A program made the translations under genes and the position numbers. The notes under the pieces were generated by a model. That model did no database searches, had not been told where the DNA came from, and saw nothing but the letters and a program-made list of their open reading frames with translations. A stretch of 64,000 bases of DNA from Dyadobacter sp. 676 (GTDB lineage: Bacteria > Bacteroidota > Bacteroidia > Cytophagales > Spirosomataceae): the NCBI RefSeq assembly GCF_040448675.1, contig NZ_CP159289.1, positions 4,385,001 to 4,449,000 on the forward strand, read 5' to 3'. The stretch's first letter is position 1, and each line of letters begins with the position of its first letter. Below are positions 27,476 through 37,600 of the stretch, piece by piece.

Positions 27476-27886
27476 TTATTTCTTCGCAGTGTCGGCAGGA
27501 GTTGCAGCCGGTGTTGTGGTGCCGGCGGGAGCAGTTTCGCCCGCAGCAGGCGCCGCACCTTCTTTTTGCGCAGGTGCCGGATTGATTTTGCCACCCGGAA
27601 CTACCGCGTTCTGAGCTCTGTCGACGTTGATACTGTTGATGCCAGCGCCAGTATTGGCACCGCCTACCATAATGTAAGAAGCCAGTGAAATGACAATCAC
27701 TGCGCTTGCCAACCCCCATGTGATTTGTTCGAGCAGGTCGGTTGTCTTTTTAACGCCAAACATTTGGGTGGTGCCTGCGCCGCTAAACTCGCTCGAAAGC
27801 CCTCCTCCTTTTGAATTTTGGACCAAAACGACCAAAATCAACAACACTGCAACAATGGCAACCAGAATAATTAAACCCAAATACAT
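27476..27886 (-). CDS. secG: Preprotein translocase subunit SecG
   Basis: SecG is the small auxiliary subunit of the SecYEG channel. The 136-residue protein has two membrane helices (about 3-22 and 55-76) joined by the conserved cytosolic loop VQNSKGGGLSSEFSGAG with TQMFGVKKTTDLLE. The C-terminal 60 residues are an Ala/Pro-rich tail often found in Bacteroidota SecG. It is the last gene of the series miaB, sigma-54 activator, lptE, TPR-like gene, secG. Confidence 0.94.
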   Translation of the reverse strand: MYLGLIILVAIVAVLLILVVLVQNSKGGGLSSEFSGAGTTQMFGVKKTTDLLEQITWGLASAVIVISLASYIMVGGANTGAGINSINVDRAQNAVVPGGKINPAPAQKEGAAPAAGETAPAGTTTPAATPADTAKK

Positions 27887-27900
27887 GCTTTAATGAATTT

Positions 27901-27932
27901 TGAATGACTGAATGAGTGAATGACTGAATGTG
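27901..27932. repeat. Octanucleotide repeat tract upstream of secG
   Basis: Phased TGAATGAC/TGAATGAG units fill this tract; 27901-27930 differs from 12541-12570 at a single base. It lies 15 bases before secG. A looser TGACyTC-type repeat follows at about 27960-28018, so most of the 138-base gap is repetitive. Confidence 0.75.
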
Positions 27933-28024
27933 TGTGAATGTGCAATCAATGAACTACTACCTGACCTCATGACCTCTTGACTCCTTGACCCATGAACTTT
28001 AGACTCTCAGACTCCTGAACTCCA

Positions 28025-28678
28025 TTACGATCTCGCGTACAGTTCGCTCAATTTTTTCGCAAAGTAATTCCTTTTTTCCGGTTTTTTCAAAATCAATTTT
28101 TGATAGACGTCTATCGCCTTTTCTATTTTACCCTGCCGGATCAGAATTTGGGCAAATGCTTCGGTTTCGATGCTGGTGTCGGGGCTGCCTCCGAGCCGTG
28201 CGCTCAGATCGATATTGACCGGCTCCAGATTGTTGTCCTGGCGCGCGATGCGCGGGTTCTTTTTCATAAAACCCTGGATAATCTGCTGCTGCCGGCGCTG
28301 CTCCTCGGTGCGCTGCAATTCGGCCGAGTCTTGTTGCTCGACGGTGCTGATCAGGATGTCGTCGCTGTCGAGCGGCTCGGGGGAGGGCTGCGGTTCGAGA
28401 ATATCATCCACATCCACGGTGGCGTCGTAACGCTCGTTGTCGCTCTCTACCAGTTGCTGTAATGCTACGCGGCTTAACGCGTAAGCGGCCGCGCGTGGGC
28501 GGGTTTCTTCCAGTTTTTCGCTGCCCGCCAGGCTCGATGCCTTGGCCAGCATCGAGTAGGGGATCTGGCAATAGGGAAATGCCTTGATCGTGGCTTCCAG
28601 CTGCGGGATCACATCGGCGGTAATCAGGCCGGGGTTTTTCACCAGCTGATCAAATGTTTCCTTGTCGATGAGCGCCAT
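28025..28678 (-). CDS. TPR-like conserved protein between lptE and secG
   Basis: The 217-residue protein has no signal peptide. Residues 1-80 are helical and resemble a small bundle, the middle (about 85-165) is an acidic, glutamine-rich low-complexity linker, and the last 45 residues form one TPR-like unit (QILIRQGKIEKAIDVYQKLILKKPEKRNYFA region). I do not know its function. Its fixed-looking position between lptE and secG suggests a link to envelope biogenesis or secretion, but this is inference from neighbours. Confidence 0.75.
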   Translation of the reverse strand: MALIDKETFDQLVKNPGLITADVIPQLEATIKAFPYCQIPYSMLAKASSLAGSEKLEETRPRAAAYALSRVALQQLVESDNERYDATVDVDDILEPQPSPEPLDSDDILISTVEQQDSAELQRTEEQRRQQQIIQGFMKKNPRIARQDNNLEPVNIDLSARLGGSPDTSIETEAFAQILIRQGKIEKAIDVYQKLILKKPEKRNYFAKKLSELYARS

Positions 28679-28737
28679 ATTCGGGTATTAGTGAGAAAGT
28701 CGAGTAATTGAAATTGAAAGCCTGGGACGGGCTGTTC

Positions 28738-29250
28738 CTACCAGTCGGCGGCCGATTTATTGAAAATCTGCTGCACCAGGTTTTCCCGGATAGTCGGGAG
28801 CAAGCGCGCTTCGTTCTGGTTGAGCGTCTGATCCTGGGGAAAGTCTGCGTAATAGGTGAACGACTGGTCGAAGTTCTTGGTCTCGTCCTTTGCGTTGGTA
28901 TACCGCACCTGTACGGTTACGTTCAGCCGGTTCAGGCCCGCCTGGTCGTTCGCGGTGGGGGCCGCGGGCGTCACATCGTAGCCCGTGATGGAGCCTTCCA
29001 GAACGAGGTCGCCACCGCCGGGCTGGCTTACCAGGCTGGTATTTCGTTGAAAATACTCTTTTAAATCCTCAGTGAGGCGCTGAGGCAGATCACTCGGGCC
29101 ACCAGCGGTACCCATGGTGAAATTGAGTACGCTGAACGTCTTGATGTCGGGAGAAAGGTTGGTTCCTGTAAATGAATAAACCCCGCAACCCGACATGAAA
29201 ACCGGGCAAATCAGGAACACCAATGCCCATATTTTAACTTTATTCTTCAA
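28738..29250 (-). CDS. lptE: LptE-family LPS-assembly lipoprotein
   Basis: LptE plugs the LptD barrel and helps insert lipopolysaccharide into the outer leaflet. The 170-residue product starts with a lipoprotein signal peptide whose lipobox ends at MSGC, followed by the [12 protein letters not shown] start typical of Bacteroidota LptE, and a mixed alpha/beta body. The start is inferred as TTG 29250, because it alone places the signal peptide at the N-terminus; an in-frame ATG at 29313 would add 21 polar residues. The gene overlaps the end of the upstream sigma-54 activator by 11 bases, indicating translational coupling. Confidence 0.88.
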   Translation of the reverse strand: MKNKVKIWALVFLICPVFMSGCGVYSFTGTNLSPDIKTFSVLNFTMGTAGGPSDLPQRLTEDLKEYFQRNTSLVSQPGGGDLVLEGSITGYDVTPAAPTANDQAGLNRLNVTVQVRYTNAKDETKNFDQSFTYYADFPQDQTLNQNEARLLPTIRENLVQQIFNKSAADW

Positions 29251-30535
29251 TGTCGTATTGTTTGATCTTCCTGTATAACGTACGCTCGGAAATGCCCAAT
29301 GCATTGGCGGCATATTTTCGCTTGTTGTTGTTTTTGCGAAGCGCCTTGATAATCATTTCCTTCTCCTTGTCTTCCAGCGAAAGCGATTCCTCCTCGGCGG
29401 TTACATGCATGACGTCCTCTATTTCATCGCGTTCGTCGGAATAGCGGTCCAGGTCCACTGTCCGCGACGGCGGAGGTGTCAGCAGGCGCGCCGGTTCGAT
29501 GGCAGGCGTGGTAATGACCGGCTCGGTACTGTTCAGGGAGCTGAAAAGTTCCTGATGATCTTTCAGGATTTCGCCTCCATACTTCTCATTTTCAAGTACG
29601 TTCCTGACGAGCTTTTTCAGCTCCGTCATATCCCTGCGCATATCGAAAAGTACTTTATACAAAAGCTCCCTTTCCGAAAACGACGTGGCGCTGTCATCCC
29701 CCGAACGTAGCGGAACCAATGCCCTCCGGCTGGATGGCTGAACGGGGTTCAGATAATGGTTCAGCGTTTCGGCGCTGATCGGCAGATCCTTGTCGGTTTC
29801 GAGGATCGTAATCTGTTCCGCGATGTTTTTCAACTGACGGATATTACCCGGGAATGCATATTGGAGCAAAAGGCTCCGTGCCTCGTTGTCGAGCCTGACC
29901 GGTTTGGTGCGATAGCGTTCGGAGAAATCGTTTGTAAACTTCCGGAAAAGAAGGAGAATATCCTCGCCGCGATCGCGTAGCGGCGGGACGTAAATAGGAA
30001 CGGTATTGAGGCGGTAATATAAGTCTTCCCGAAATTTGCCGTTGTTTACCGCGTCGAGCAGGTTGACATTCGTGGCCGCTACGACACGGACATTTGTCTT
30101 CAAAACTTTGGACGAACCGACACGAATATATTCGCCGTTTTCCAGAACGCGAAGCAACCTTGCCTGGGTACCGAGCGGCATTTCACCCACTTCGTCGAGG
30201 AAAATTGTCCCGCTGTTGGTCGTTTCGAAATAGCCTTTGCGCGCATCCAATGCGCCGGTAAATGCGCCTTTTTCGTGCCCGAACAGTTCCGAATCGATTG
30301 TTCCTTCCGGGATCGCGCCGCAGTTGATGGCAATGAACGGCCCGTGCTTGCGTGCGCTGAGGCTGTGTATGATTTTAGAAAATGACTCTTTGCCGCTTCC
30401 GCTTTCACCGGTGATTAAAACCGTCAGGTCGGTCGCTGCGACCTGCACGGCCACATTGATCGCGTGGTTCAGGCCCGACGAGTTGCCGATGATCCCGAAG
30501 CGGTTCTTTATTGCTTGTATTTCCGATGAATCCAT
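29240..30535 (-). CDS. Orphan sigma-54 activator without receiver domain
   Basis: The 431-residue protein starts almost directly with the AAA+ domain: Walker A GESGSGKE (43-50), GAFTGA (90-95) and Walker B GTIFLDE (109-115). A linker of about 130 residues follows (245-380) and a Fis-type helix-turn-helix closes it ([18 protein letters not shown]). Lacking a receiver or other N-terminal sensor, it should be active whenever made or be controlled by a partner protein, as PspF is. It overlaps lptE and follows miaB, so a role in envelope gene control is plausible but unproven. Confidence 0.93.
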   Translation of the reverse strand: MDSSEIQAIKNRFGIIGNSSGLNHAINVAVQVAATDLTVLITGESGSGKESFSKIIHSLSARKHGPFIAINCGAIPEGTIDSELFGHEKGAFTGALDARKGYFETTNSGTIFLDEVGEMPLGTQARLLRVLENGEYIRVGSSKVLKTNVRVVAATNVNLLDAVNNGKFREDLYYRLNTVPIYVPPLRDRGEDILLLFRKFTNDFSERYRTKPVRLDNEARSLLLQYAFPGNIRQLKNIAEQITILETDKDLPISAETLNHYLNPVQPSSRRALVPLRSGDDSATSFSERELLYKVLFDMRRDMTELKKLVRNVLENEKYGGEILKDHQELFSSLNSTEPVITTPAIEPARLLTPPPSRTVDLDRYSDERDEIEDVMHVTAEEESLSLEDKEKEMIIKALRKNNNKRKYAANALGISERTLYRKIKQYDIEE

Positions 30536-30545
30536 AAAATAGCTG

Positions 30546-30569
30546 AGGCCTCCGGTTACCGGAAGGCCT
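30546..30569. terminator. Hairpin between miaB and sigma-54 activator gene
   Basis: AGGCCTCCGG and CCGGAAGGCCT pair with one bulged base. The T run is on the plus side, so it is weak as a terminator for miaB, which reads leftward here; attenuation between the two genes is possible. Confidence 0.45.
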
Positions 30570-30604
30570 TTTCTTTTAATACAAACGAATCTGTTTCGAT
30601 GGAG

Positions 30605-32062
30605 CTAGTTTAAGACCGGCTCCGGCTGCAAGGCGTAGCCCAGCAGGGTAGCGGCAGTACATTCGGTGATCATCACGTCGACATACTGCCCTTTTTTGAA
30701 GTTTTCACGTGGGAAAACCACCATTTTATTCTGGTCGTTACGGCCACAAAGATCGTCTTCCGAACGTTTGGAAGTGCCTTCTATGAGGACCTTTTGCACG
30801 GTACCTACCAGCCGCTGGTTGCGTTCCAGCGAGAGGCGTCCCTGCAATTCGATGATTTCCGCCAGCCTGCGCTTTTTAACATCCTCGGGAATATCATCCC
30901 TGTATTTTTTTGCCGCCAACGTACCCGGACGTTCCGAATAGGCGAACATATAGCCGAAATCGAAGTTCGAATACTCCATCAGCGATAGGGAATCGCGGTG
31001 CTCTTCTTCCGTTTCCGTGCAGAAACCGGCGATCATGTCGTGCGAAATGCCGCAATCTTCGCCCAGAATGCGCCGGATCGCGTTGATACGCTCCATGTAC
31101 CATTCCCGGGTATAGGTGCGGTTCATCAGTTCCAGCACGCGGGTATTACCGCTTTGCGCGGGCAGGTGGATGTATTTGCAGATATTGTCGTACTTTTTCA
31201 TGGTATACAATACCTCGTCGGTAATGTCCTTAGGATGCGACGTACTGAAACGGATCCGGAGCTCGGGGCTTACCTTGGCGACCATTTCAAGCAGGTCGGC
31301 AAAATTTACGACCGTTTCGTTTTCCCCGTTCGCTTCGGGCTTCCATTTGTAGCTGTCGACGTTCTGGCCGAGCAACGTTACCTCACGGTAGCCGTCGCGG
31401 AAAAGATCTTCCGCCTCTTTCACGATCGAATAGGGGTCACGGCTGCGTTCGCGTCCGCGGGTGAATGGCACAACGCAGAAGCTGCACATATTATCGCAGC
31501 CCCGCATGATGGAAATGAATGCGGTTACGCCATTGGAATTCAGTCGGATAGGAGAGATATCGGCGTAGGTCTCTTCTCGCGAAAGGAATACATTCACACC
31601 TTTCTGACCTGTTTCGGCCTCTTCCACCAGCCTCGGCAGATCGCGGTAAGCGTCGGGGCCCGTCACAATGTCGACCATTTTCTCTTCTTCCAGAAACTTG
31701 GTTTTAAGACGCTCCGCCATGCAACCGAGCACGCCGATGAGCATACCGGGCTTGTTCTTTTTGATGAAATTGAGCTGTTTCAGCCGGTTGCGCACCTTTT
31801 GCTCCGCATTGTCGCGGATGGCGCAGGTATTCAGGAAGATCAGGTCCGCATTGTTGACGTCCGATGTGGTTGCAAAACCTGCGTCGCGCATAACCGACGC
31901 CACGATCTCGCTATCCGAGAAGTTCATCTGGCAACCGTAGCTTTCGATAAACAGCCTTTTTTTTCCTGAAAGCGGTTCGTTCTCCGAAACCCGCACTGTT
32001 TCACAGGCTTCCTTATCCGCCTCTGTCAATATTTTTAATGAATTTGCAATTCTTTGCTCCAT
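30605..32062 (-). CDS. miaB: tRNA-2-methylthio-N6-dimethylallyladenosine synthase MiaB
   Basis: MiaB is a radical-SAM enzyme with two Fe-S clusters that adds a methylthio group to i6A37 of tRNAs. The 485-residue protein has the N-terminal UPF0004 domain with its three cysteines ([29 protein letters not shown]), the radical-SAM triad CDNMCSFC and a C-terminal TRAM domain. The length is normal. A good -7 element lies upstream (32091-32098). It is the first gene of the series leading to secG. Confidence 0.97.
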   Translation of the reverse strand: MEQRIANSLKILTEADKEACETVRVSENEPLSGKKRLFIESYGCQMNFSDSEIVASVMRDAGFATTSDVNNADLIFLNTCAIRDNAEQKVRNRLKQLNFIKKNKPGMLIGVLGCMAERLKTKFLEEEKMVDIVTGPDAYRDLPRLVEEAETGQKGVNVFLSREETYADISPIRLNSNGVTAFISIMRGCDNMCSFCVVPFTRGRERSRDPYSIVKEAEDLFRDGYREVTLLGQNVDSYKWKPEANGENETVVNFADLLEMVAKVSPELRIRFSTSHPKDITDEVLYTMKKYDNICKYIHLPAQSGNTRVLELMNRTYTREWYMERINAIRRILGEDCGISHDMIAGFCTETEEEHRDSLSLMEYSNFDFGYMFAYSERPGTLAAKKYRDDIPEDVKKRRLAEIIELQGRLSLERNQRLVGTVQKVLIEGTSKRSEDDLCGRNDQNKMVVFPRENFKKGQYVDVMITECTAATLLGYALQPEPVLN

Positions 32063-32090
32063 GAGAAGGAAATCTTAAACGCTCAAAACG

Positions 32091-32123
32091 CAAAGATAGG
32101 AAATTTTAGATAAAAACTGACAA
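32091..32123 (-). promoter_or_regulatory. Bacteroidota housekeeping promoter of miaB
   Basis: On the minus strand TATCTTTG (32091-32098) is an exact TAnnTTTG -7 element, with TTG (32121-32123) 22 bases further upstream. A TGACA-AAC-TGTCA dyad overlaps the -33 region and resembles the dyads near groES. Confidence 0.6.
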
Positions 32124-32144
32124 ACTGTCATGTATTGCCATGCG

Positions 32145-34596
32145 TCAAAACGGATATCCGACACCGAGGTTGATATTCAGAGAGTTGGCTTCCGTTCGTC
32201 GGAAAAGATGTTTCAACCGCAGCTCGTCGAGGACAAAGCGCTGCAGGGCCGGGTCGTAGACTTTGACACCGAAATCGAAGCGAAGGATAAAGAAGGAAAG
32301 GTCGTACCGAATCCCGAACCCGGTGCCGACGGCCATCTCGCGCAAGAGTTTGCCTGCCTTGAATTTTTGTTCCTCCGTAGCGGTCGCCCGCAAGCTCCAC
32401 ACGTTACCCACGTCGAGAAACAATGCGTAATTGATATCCCCGAAGAACTTCGCCAGAAATCCCCGCCATTCCAGGTTGCCTTCCAGCAGGAATTCACCCG
32501 GCGATTCAATGGAAACGGCGTTATAGGTAATAGGTTTCGCGGAACCGGGTCCCAGCCGCCGGGGCAGCCAGGCGCGTACGCTGTTTGACCCCCCTGCGAA
32601 GAAGTATTTTTCGTAGGGCGGGACCTTATTGTCGCCATAGCTGTAAATCGCCCCTGTGTTGATCCGGGCAACCAGCGCCGATTTTCTTCCCGCCGGCCAG
32701 TAACGCCGGTAGTCGGCATTCCAGCGGATGTATTTGTAAAATTGAAGGCTATCTCCGAAAAATTCCCTGATCACTTCCCGCTGCCTGGGCAGAAAATTGA
32801 GCGTGGTGCCTCCCGATTCGACGGCAATCCGGAAATAATGCGCCTTTTTCTGCGGGCCGATAAGGGAATTGGTGTTGTACACAAAATTTGCATTGAGATC
32901 GGATACGAATGACCGATTGAAACTGTAAACGAGGTTATTACCTTGCATTCTCAACGTATCGAGAAGATCGGCAAAGTCCTTTCGTATGTATGTTGTGTTC
33001 AGGATGTTCAGGTCTACAAGCGACACATTGAAGAGCGTAGTCGGGGTTGGTTGCCACGAATACGTGGTATTGACCTTGACATTGGTACGGGTATACTCCG
33101 GCCGGTTCACGTAGCTGTAACCGAGCGTCAGTTGCGTTCTGGGATTGTAGTTGGCCGTTTGTCTCTTGAACAGGTTCTGCGGCGTGAGCAGGCGTGGGAA
33201 GATCAGCGAGGCATTGATGCCGATTTCTTCGCTTCGGTAAACCTGCCGGTTCCCCACAAAACCAGGTACCAGCTCGATACCGCCCCGCAGGTTGGTTTCA
33301 AAATTTTCCATCCCGTTGAACACATTCCTGATCTTGTACGACAGGTTGGCAAACGGCCCCGGCGTTCCTTGCAGCTGGATCACATTCAGACCAAGATCGG
33401 TGGAAATCTGGTACTTATCGAGCGGTATGGCTTTGAAATAGCTGTTAATGCCCTGCCCGGTCGAATCAAGGGTGTAATTATAATTCACAAACCGGAATTG
33501 GTCGGTCAGCGAGAGCTGTTGCTGGGTATCGCGCTCCTTTTTTTGGCTGTACCAGGCTCTTGGCCTTAGCTGTATTTTGGTGTCGAGCACTTTTCGCGAA
33601 AATCTCTTGTCGGAAAACACATATTTGATTCCTTCGAATGTGCTGGTATCCTTCCGAAAAATAGAATCGGGTACCCCGGTAGGCGGCAGCACCTCGAAAT
33701 TGACCGAATTGACCAAATACCGTTTACTCGCCTGCGCAGGCATGTCCACGCGCACTTTCACGTCCACGGATTTGAAAAGGCTGTCGGTAGGCCGGTAGGT
33801 AATGGTGTCGTTGACGATATAGCTTACATTCTGGCGCGAAAAGCCCATGTATCCCTCGTTCCGGAGCAATGTTTCGATCCGGATACGCTCTTCCTCGAAG
33901 GCGTCGCCATCGTACCGCTTTCTCGGTTGCAATGCCGCATTTTTCAGGTCGGCTTTAATCAGGCTGTCGGCCAGGCTGTTCGGTACCTGGTACTGAATGT
34001 TTCGCACCATCGTCGGCCGGTTCTCCGTAACGAGGTAACTGACCCGGATCCGTTTGAAAAGCGTATCGGTTTTGAAAGTTACTTTTGCATCGAAAAAGCC
34101 GTTGTTGTACAGGTATTTCTGCATCTTTTCGGCATTCTGTGTTGCCTCTGCATTGATATAATACACCGGCGCCTCGCCCAGTACCCGCATCCAAAAGTTG
34201 CCCTGCGTGGCCCGGGTCTGCGCTTTTTCGAGCTTTTTGGCATATCTGTTCTGGATTCTTTCGAGCTTTCGGGGCGAATTTGCGTATTCCTGGGATTCTT
34301 TCTGGTAATTTTGTGTCACCTCGATCACCTTCCGTTGTTTTTCTTCGCGGTTATAAAATAGCTCGCCGAAGCGGTAAAGGCCGAGGTACGGGAAAATCGG
34401 GAGGCCGAGTAACCGGCGGTTCGGCCGTTGGGGGATCAGGTCTTCCAGCTCGGAGTCGCTCACCACGCGGTTGCCTTTGATCGAAGAATTACCGAGAAGA
34501 AAACCTTTTAGAAGCGGGCTTGGGTGCGCAGGAAAATAATCCCGTCAGAACCAGGAAAATCAACCAGCCATATATAGTCCTACAATTAATATTCAA
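32145..34596 (-). CDS. tamL: TamL-type Omp85 lipoprotein, apparent +1 frameshift near start
   Basis: Bacteroidota TamL is the lipidated Omp85 partner of TamB, acting in outer-membrane assembly. Residues encoded by 32145-34466 carry POTRA-like repeats and a C-terminal 16-strand barrel. The open frame there has no ATG and no signal. In another frame immediately upstream lies a clear lipoprotein signal ending in LTGLFSC, beginning at TTG 34596. Removing one base from a three-G run (34516-34518, C run on the coding strand) joins the two as CAPKPLLKGFLLGNSS and gives 816 residues. The likely truth is an intact gene with one extra base. Its TTG would start at the same base as the ATG of the divergent methyltransferase. 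Confidence 0.85.
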
Positions 34597-35357
34597 TGTT
34601 GTCAAAAAATCGTATCAAGTATATCAATTCGCTCAAAATCAAGAAGTACCGGCAGCTTCACGAGGCGTTTATAGTGGAAGGCGCGAAAAGTGTACTGGAA
34701 TTGCTTGATTCTGATTTCCGAACCGAATTTGTACTGGTAACACAGGAATTTCAGCAAAAATACTCAACTATTTTAACCCGGCATAACGTGCCAGTAGAAA
34801 CGGTGACCGTCCAGGAGTTGGAGGGACTGGGCGCTTTCCAGACGAACGACTCGTGCCTGGCTGTGGCTAAAACGAAGGAAAATGCCTTTTTGTCTCCTGT
34901 TCCTGGTGAATATATGCTGATGCTCGACGATGTGCGCGACCCGGGTAATCTGGGAACAATCATCCGCATTGCGGATTGGTACGGCATTACAAGGATCGTT
35001 TGCTCCCGCGACACCACGGATGTTTACAATCCGAAGGTAATCGCCGCGGCTAAGGGGTCGTTTACGCGGGTCAGCCTCTATTATACCGATTTGAACCAGT
35101 ATTTCGGGAATATAAAGGATAAAAATCAAAAAGTTATCGGTGCTTTCCTCGGGGGAAGCCCGCTGTATGATTTTAAATACCCGGCAGACGGCGGAATCAT
35201 TGTTATGGGGAACGAATCGAACGGCATCAGCGACCGCGTCGCGGAATTTGTAACTAATAAGGTGACGATCCCGAGGTTCGGAGCGGCCGAATCCCTGAAC
35301 GTCGGCATTGCTACCGCTGTAATGCTCGATAATATGAGACGGCAAGTGCCGGTTTAA
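34596..35357 (+). CDS. SpoU/TrmH-family RNA 2'-O-methyltransferase (RlmB-like)
   Basis: The 253-residue enzyme has an N-terminal substrate-binding domain (about 1-90, starting MLSKNRIKYI) and a SpoU knot domain with motif 1 LDDVRDPGNLGTIIR, motif 2 IVMGNESNGIS and motif 3 IPRFGAAESLNVGIATAVML. Such enzymes methylate ribose 2'-OH in rRNA or tRNA using S-adenosylmethionine; RlmB-like 23S rRNA activity is most likely, but the target base is not certain. Its start abuts the divergent tamL and its stop overlaps the convergent transporter gene by four bases. Confidence 0.92.
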   Translation: MLSKNRIKYINSLKIKKYRQLHEAFIVEGAKSVLELLDSDFRTEFVLVTQEFQQKYSTILTRHNVPVETVTVQELEGLGAFQTNDSCLAVAKTKENAFLSPVPGEYMLMLDDVRDPGNLGTIIRIADWYGITRIVCSRDTTDVYNPKVIAAAKGSFTRVSLYYTDLNQYFGNIKDKNQKVIGAFLGGSPLYDFKYPADGGIIVMGNESNGISDRVAEFVTNKVTIPRFGAAESLNVGIATAVMLDNMRRQVPV

Positions 35358-36145
35358 GACTCGTGCGCGGCCTGGTGCGAAAGCTCTTCCGCATATTCCT
35401 TGCCTAGGTAATTGTCAATAAAGTAATGGGCCACGTACAAGAGGGGCGTTAGCAGGATCGCCACCACGCCTTTGTAGAGGTAATTGATCGTCCCTACCGA
35501 GAAAACCAGTTTTAAATCCCAGTTCCCGAATACATAAAATGCGATAGCAATCACAACGAAGCTGTCGATCAACTGCGAAAACATGGTGGAGCCCGTCGCA
35601 CGGAGCCACATAAAGCGGCTGCCCGTTTTTCTGCGAAGCCAGGAGAACACCAGAATGTCGAGCAACTGGCCGAGCAGGAATGCCGTAATCGAGCCGATCA
35701 TGATGCCCAGGCCCTGGTTGAATATCTTGGAAAAAGCGTCATTGATATTGAACTTGTTACCTTGCGCGTCGGTATTGTTGAGTTCCAGCCAGAATTGCGC
35801 CGGCGGAAGCTTGGTTGCTACAAAAATGATGAGAAATGTGTACGCGATCAGGCAGGAAGTGAGGTAAGAAATCCTTTTGACTCCTTTCCGTCCGAAATAC
35901 TCATTGATAATATCGGAAGTGATGAACACCACCGGCCAGCTGATTACCCCGGCTGTCATATTAAAGTCCAGCTTCTGACCGCCGATCGGCAATTGCGCGG
36001 GCGGGATGCCCAAAAGCGTCTCCACTGAAAATATTTTGCCCCCGATGATTTCCGCAATAAGCGCGTTGGTGAGGAAGATACCGCAAAGGAGGAGGAACAA
36101 CCGCTGTCGTTTGGCCTCCTGAATGGTTCTGTCGGGTATGGTCAT
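35354..36145 (-). CDS. Queuosine precursor transporter (YhhQ/VUT family)
   Basis: The 263-residue membrane protein has six or seven hydrophobic segments and the family signature SDIINEYFGRKGVKRISY (about residue 76) with a conserved TGSTMFSQLIDSFVV motif later. Members import queuosine precursors such as preQ0/preQ1 used to modify the tRNA wobble base. Gene stop overlaps the convergent methyltransferase stop by four bases, so both genes lack room for a terminator between them. Confidence 0.9.
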   Translation of the reverse strand: MTIPDRTIQEAKRQRLFLLLCGIFLTNALIAEIIGGKIFSVETLLGIPPAQLPIGGQKLDFNMTAGVISWPVVFITSDIINEYFGRKGVKRISYLTSCLIAYTFLIIFVATKLPPAQFWLELNNTDAQGNKFNINDAFSKIFNQGLGIMIGSITAFLLGQLLDILVFSWLRRKTGSRFMWLRATGSTMFSQLIDSFVVIAIAFYVFGNWDLKLVFSVGTINYLYKGVVAILLTPLLYVAHYFIDNYLGKEYAEELSHQAAHES

Positions 36146-36188
36146 CGGGCGATAAGTACTTTCAGTGGAGGAATAGGTTGAAAATTTG

Positions 36189-37433
36189 TCAGGCGATGAT
36201 ATCTTCGATGGTACGTGTCGACACGACGCGACGGTTGGTCAGGAAAAATTCCAGCTTGTCCATCGCCTGGTTCAACTCGTCGATCGTCGGCAGGAAAACG
36301 ATCCGGAAATGCGGTTCCAGGTGGTAATTGAATCCGGTTCCGGCCACTACCAGCACCTTTTGGTCTGAAAGCAGCTCGTATACAAACTGTTCATCCGATT
36401 TGAACCCGAATTTTTTCAGATCGATTTTCGGGAAGACGTACAAAGAACCCTTCGGTTTTACGCAGCTGATGCCCGGAATGGCCGTAAGCCTGTCGTAAAC
36501 CAAATTCATTTGCTTGTACAGCCGGCCCGTCGGCACCACGTGTTCCTTGATGCTCTGATAACCGCCCAATGCAGTCTGGATCGCGTATTGCGTCGGCACG
36601 TTCGCGCACAGGCGCATGCTTGCGAGCAGGAGCAGGCCTTCCGCGTAGGACTTAGCCTTTTGTTTCGCGCCGCTGAGGATCATCCATCCGCCACGGAAAC
36701 CGGCCGAGCGGTAGTTTTTCGACAACCCGCCGTACGAAACGCAAAGCGTGTCGGTTACGAAAGAGCCCATTGGGTGATGTACCGCTCCGTCGTAAAGGAT
36801 CTTGTCATAAATCTCATCCGAGAAAATGATCAATCCATGTTCTTCCGCAATGCGTGCGATGCGCGAAAGCACCTCTTTATCATAAACGGCACCCGTAGGA
36901 TTGTTGGGATTAATGATCACAATCCCTTTGGTGCGTGATGTAATTTTCTTCTCAAGATCGTCCAGATCCGGGTTCCAGTCGGCTTCTTCATCACATATAT
37001 AATGTACCGGTGTGCCGCCGCTAAGCGAAATCGCCGCAGTCCAGAGCGGATAGTCGGGCGAGGGAACGAGAATCTCGTCGCCGGGGTTGAGCAATGCCTG
37101 CATCGACAGCAGGATCAGCTCGCTCACACCGTTTCCGATGAAAATGTCGTTGATTTCAACGTCCTGAATACCAATTGTTTGTGTGTAGTGCATGATCGCC
37201 TTGCGCGCCGCGAACAAACCACGTGAATCCGAATAGCCTTGCGCATTGCGGATGTTCATGATAATGTCGTGGACGATCTCATCGGGCGAATCGAAACCGA
37301 ACGGTGCGGGGTTACCGATGTTCAGATTATGGATTTTGTAGCCCTGGCTTTCAAGCTCTAACGCTTTCTGGTAGGTAGCCCCGCGTATCTCGTATTTCAG
37401 ATGATTCAGGCGGTCGCTTTTTAGAAATTCCAT
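36189..37433 (-). CDS. alaA: Alanine aminotransferase AlaA-like
   Basis: This PLP-dependent class I/II aminotransferase very closely follows the E. coli AlaA pattern (glutamate-pyruvate transamination): LNIGNPAPFGFDSPDEI, YIGNGVSELI-type IGNGVSELILLSMQALLNPGDE, YPLWTAAISLSGG, NPNNPTGAVY and the PLP lysine in SKNYRSAGFRGGW. ATG 37433 gives 414 residues; the frame upstream to 37460 lacks an ATG. A TAnnTTTG element lies 25 bases upstream. It is transcribed toward yhhQ-like gene with a short gap. Confidence 0.92.
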   Translation of the reverse strand: MEFLKSDRLNHLKYEIRGATYQKALELESQGYKIHNLNIGNPAPFGFDSPDEIVHDIIMNIRNAQGYSDSRGLFAARKAIMHYTQTIGIQDVEINDIFIGNGVSELILLSMQALLNPGDEILVPSPDYPLWTAAISLSGGTPVHYICDEEADWNPDLDDLEKKITSRTKGIVIINPNNPTGAVYDKEVLSRIARIAEEHGLIIFSDEIYDKILYDGAVHHPMGSFVTDTLCVSYGGLSKNYRSAGFRGGWMILSGAKQKAKSYAEGLLLLASMRLCANVPTQYAIQTALGGYQSIKEHVVPTGRLYKQMNLVYDRLTAIPGISCVKPKGSLYVFPKIDLKKFGFKSDEQFVYELLSDQKVLVVAGTGFNYHLEPHFRIVFLPTIDELNQAMDKLEFFLTNRRVVSTRTIEDIIA

Positions 37434-37457
37434 TTTATTCAAGAGTTGGATAACTCT

Positions 37458-37465
37458 CAAAGTTA
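37458..37465 (-). promoter_or_regulatory. -7 element upstream of alaA
   Basis: TAACTTTG on the minus strand is an exact TAnnTTTG -7 element 25 bases before the alaA ATG. No TTG is present at the expected -33 distance, so strength is uncertain. Confidence 0.4.
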
Positions 37466-37538
37466 AATAAAATCAATGACGGATTGACACGGGGGCATTG
37501 TTTTGAAAGGTTTGTCTGGATTTTTTCGTGAAAACAAG

Positions 37539-37565
37539 TTCAGCCGCACGAGTCGCGCGGCTGAA
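37539..37565 (-). terminator. Hairpin after SusC/SusD pair 1
   Basis: TTCAGCCGC (37539-37547) and GCGGCTGAA (37557-37565) form a perfect stem 36 bases after the SusD stop on the minus strand, followed by AACTTGTTTT. Confidence 0.65.
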
Positions 37566-37600
37566 AATACACTATTGGGAAACTTGTAATGATATGACTG

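Noticed and set aside
27941..28020. Degenerate TGAC-type repeats taken as a CRISPR or tandem array
   Set aside because: The unit is only about 8 bases with variable sequence, there are no constant-length spacers and no cas genes.
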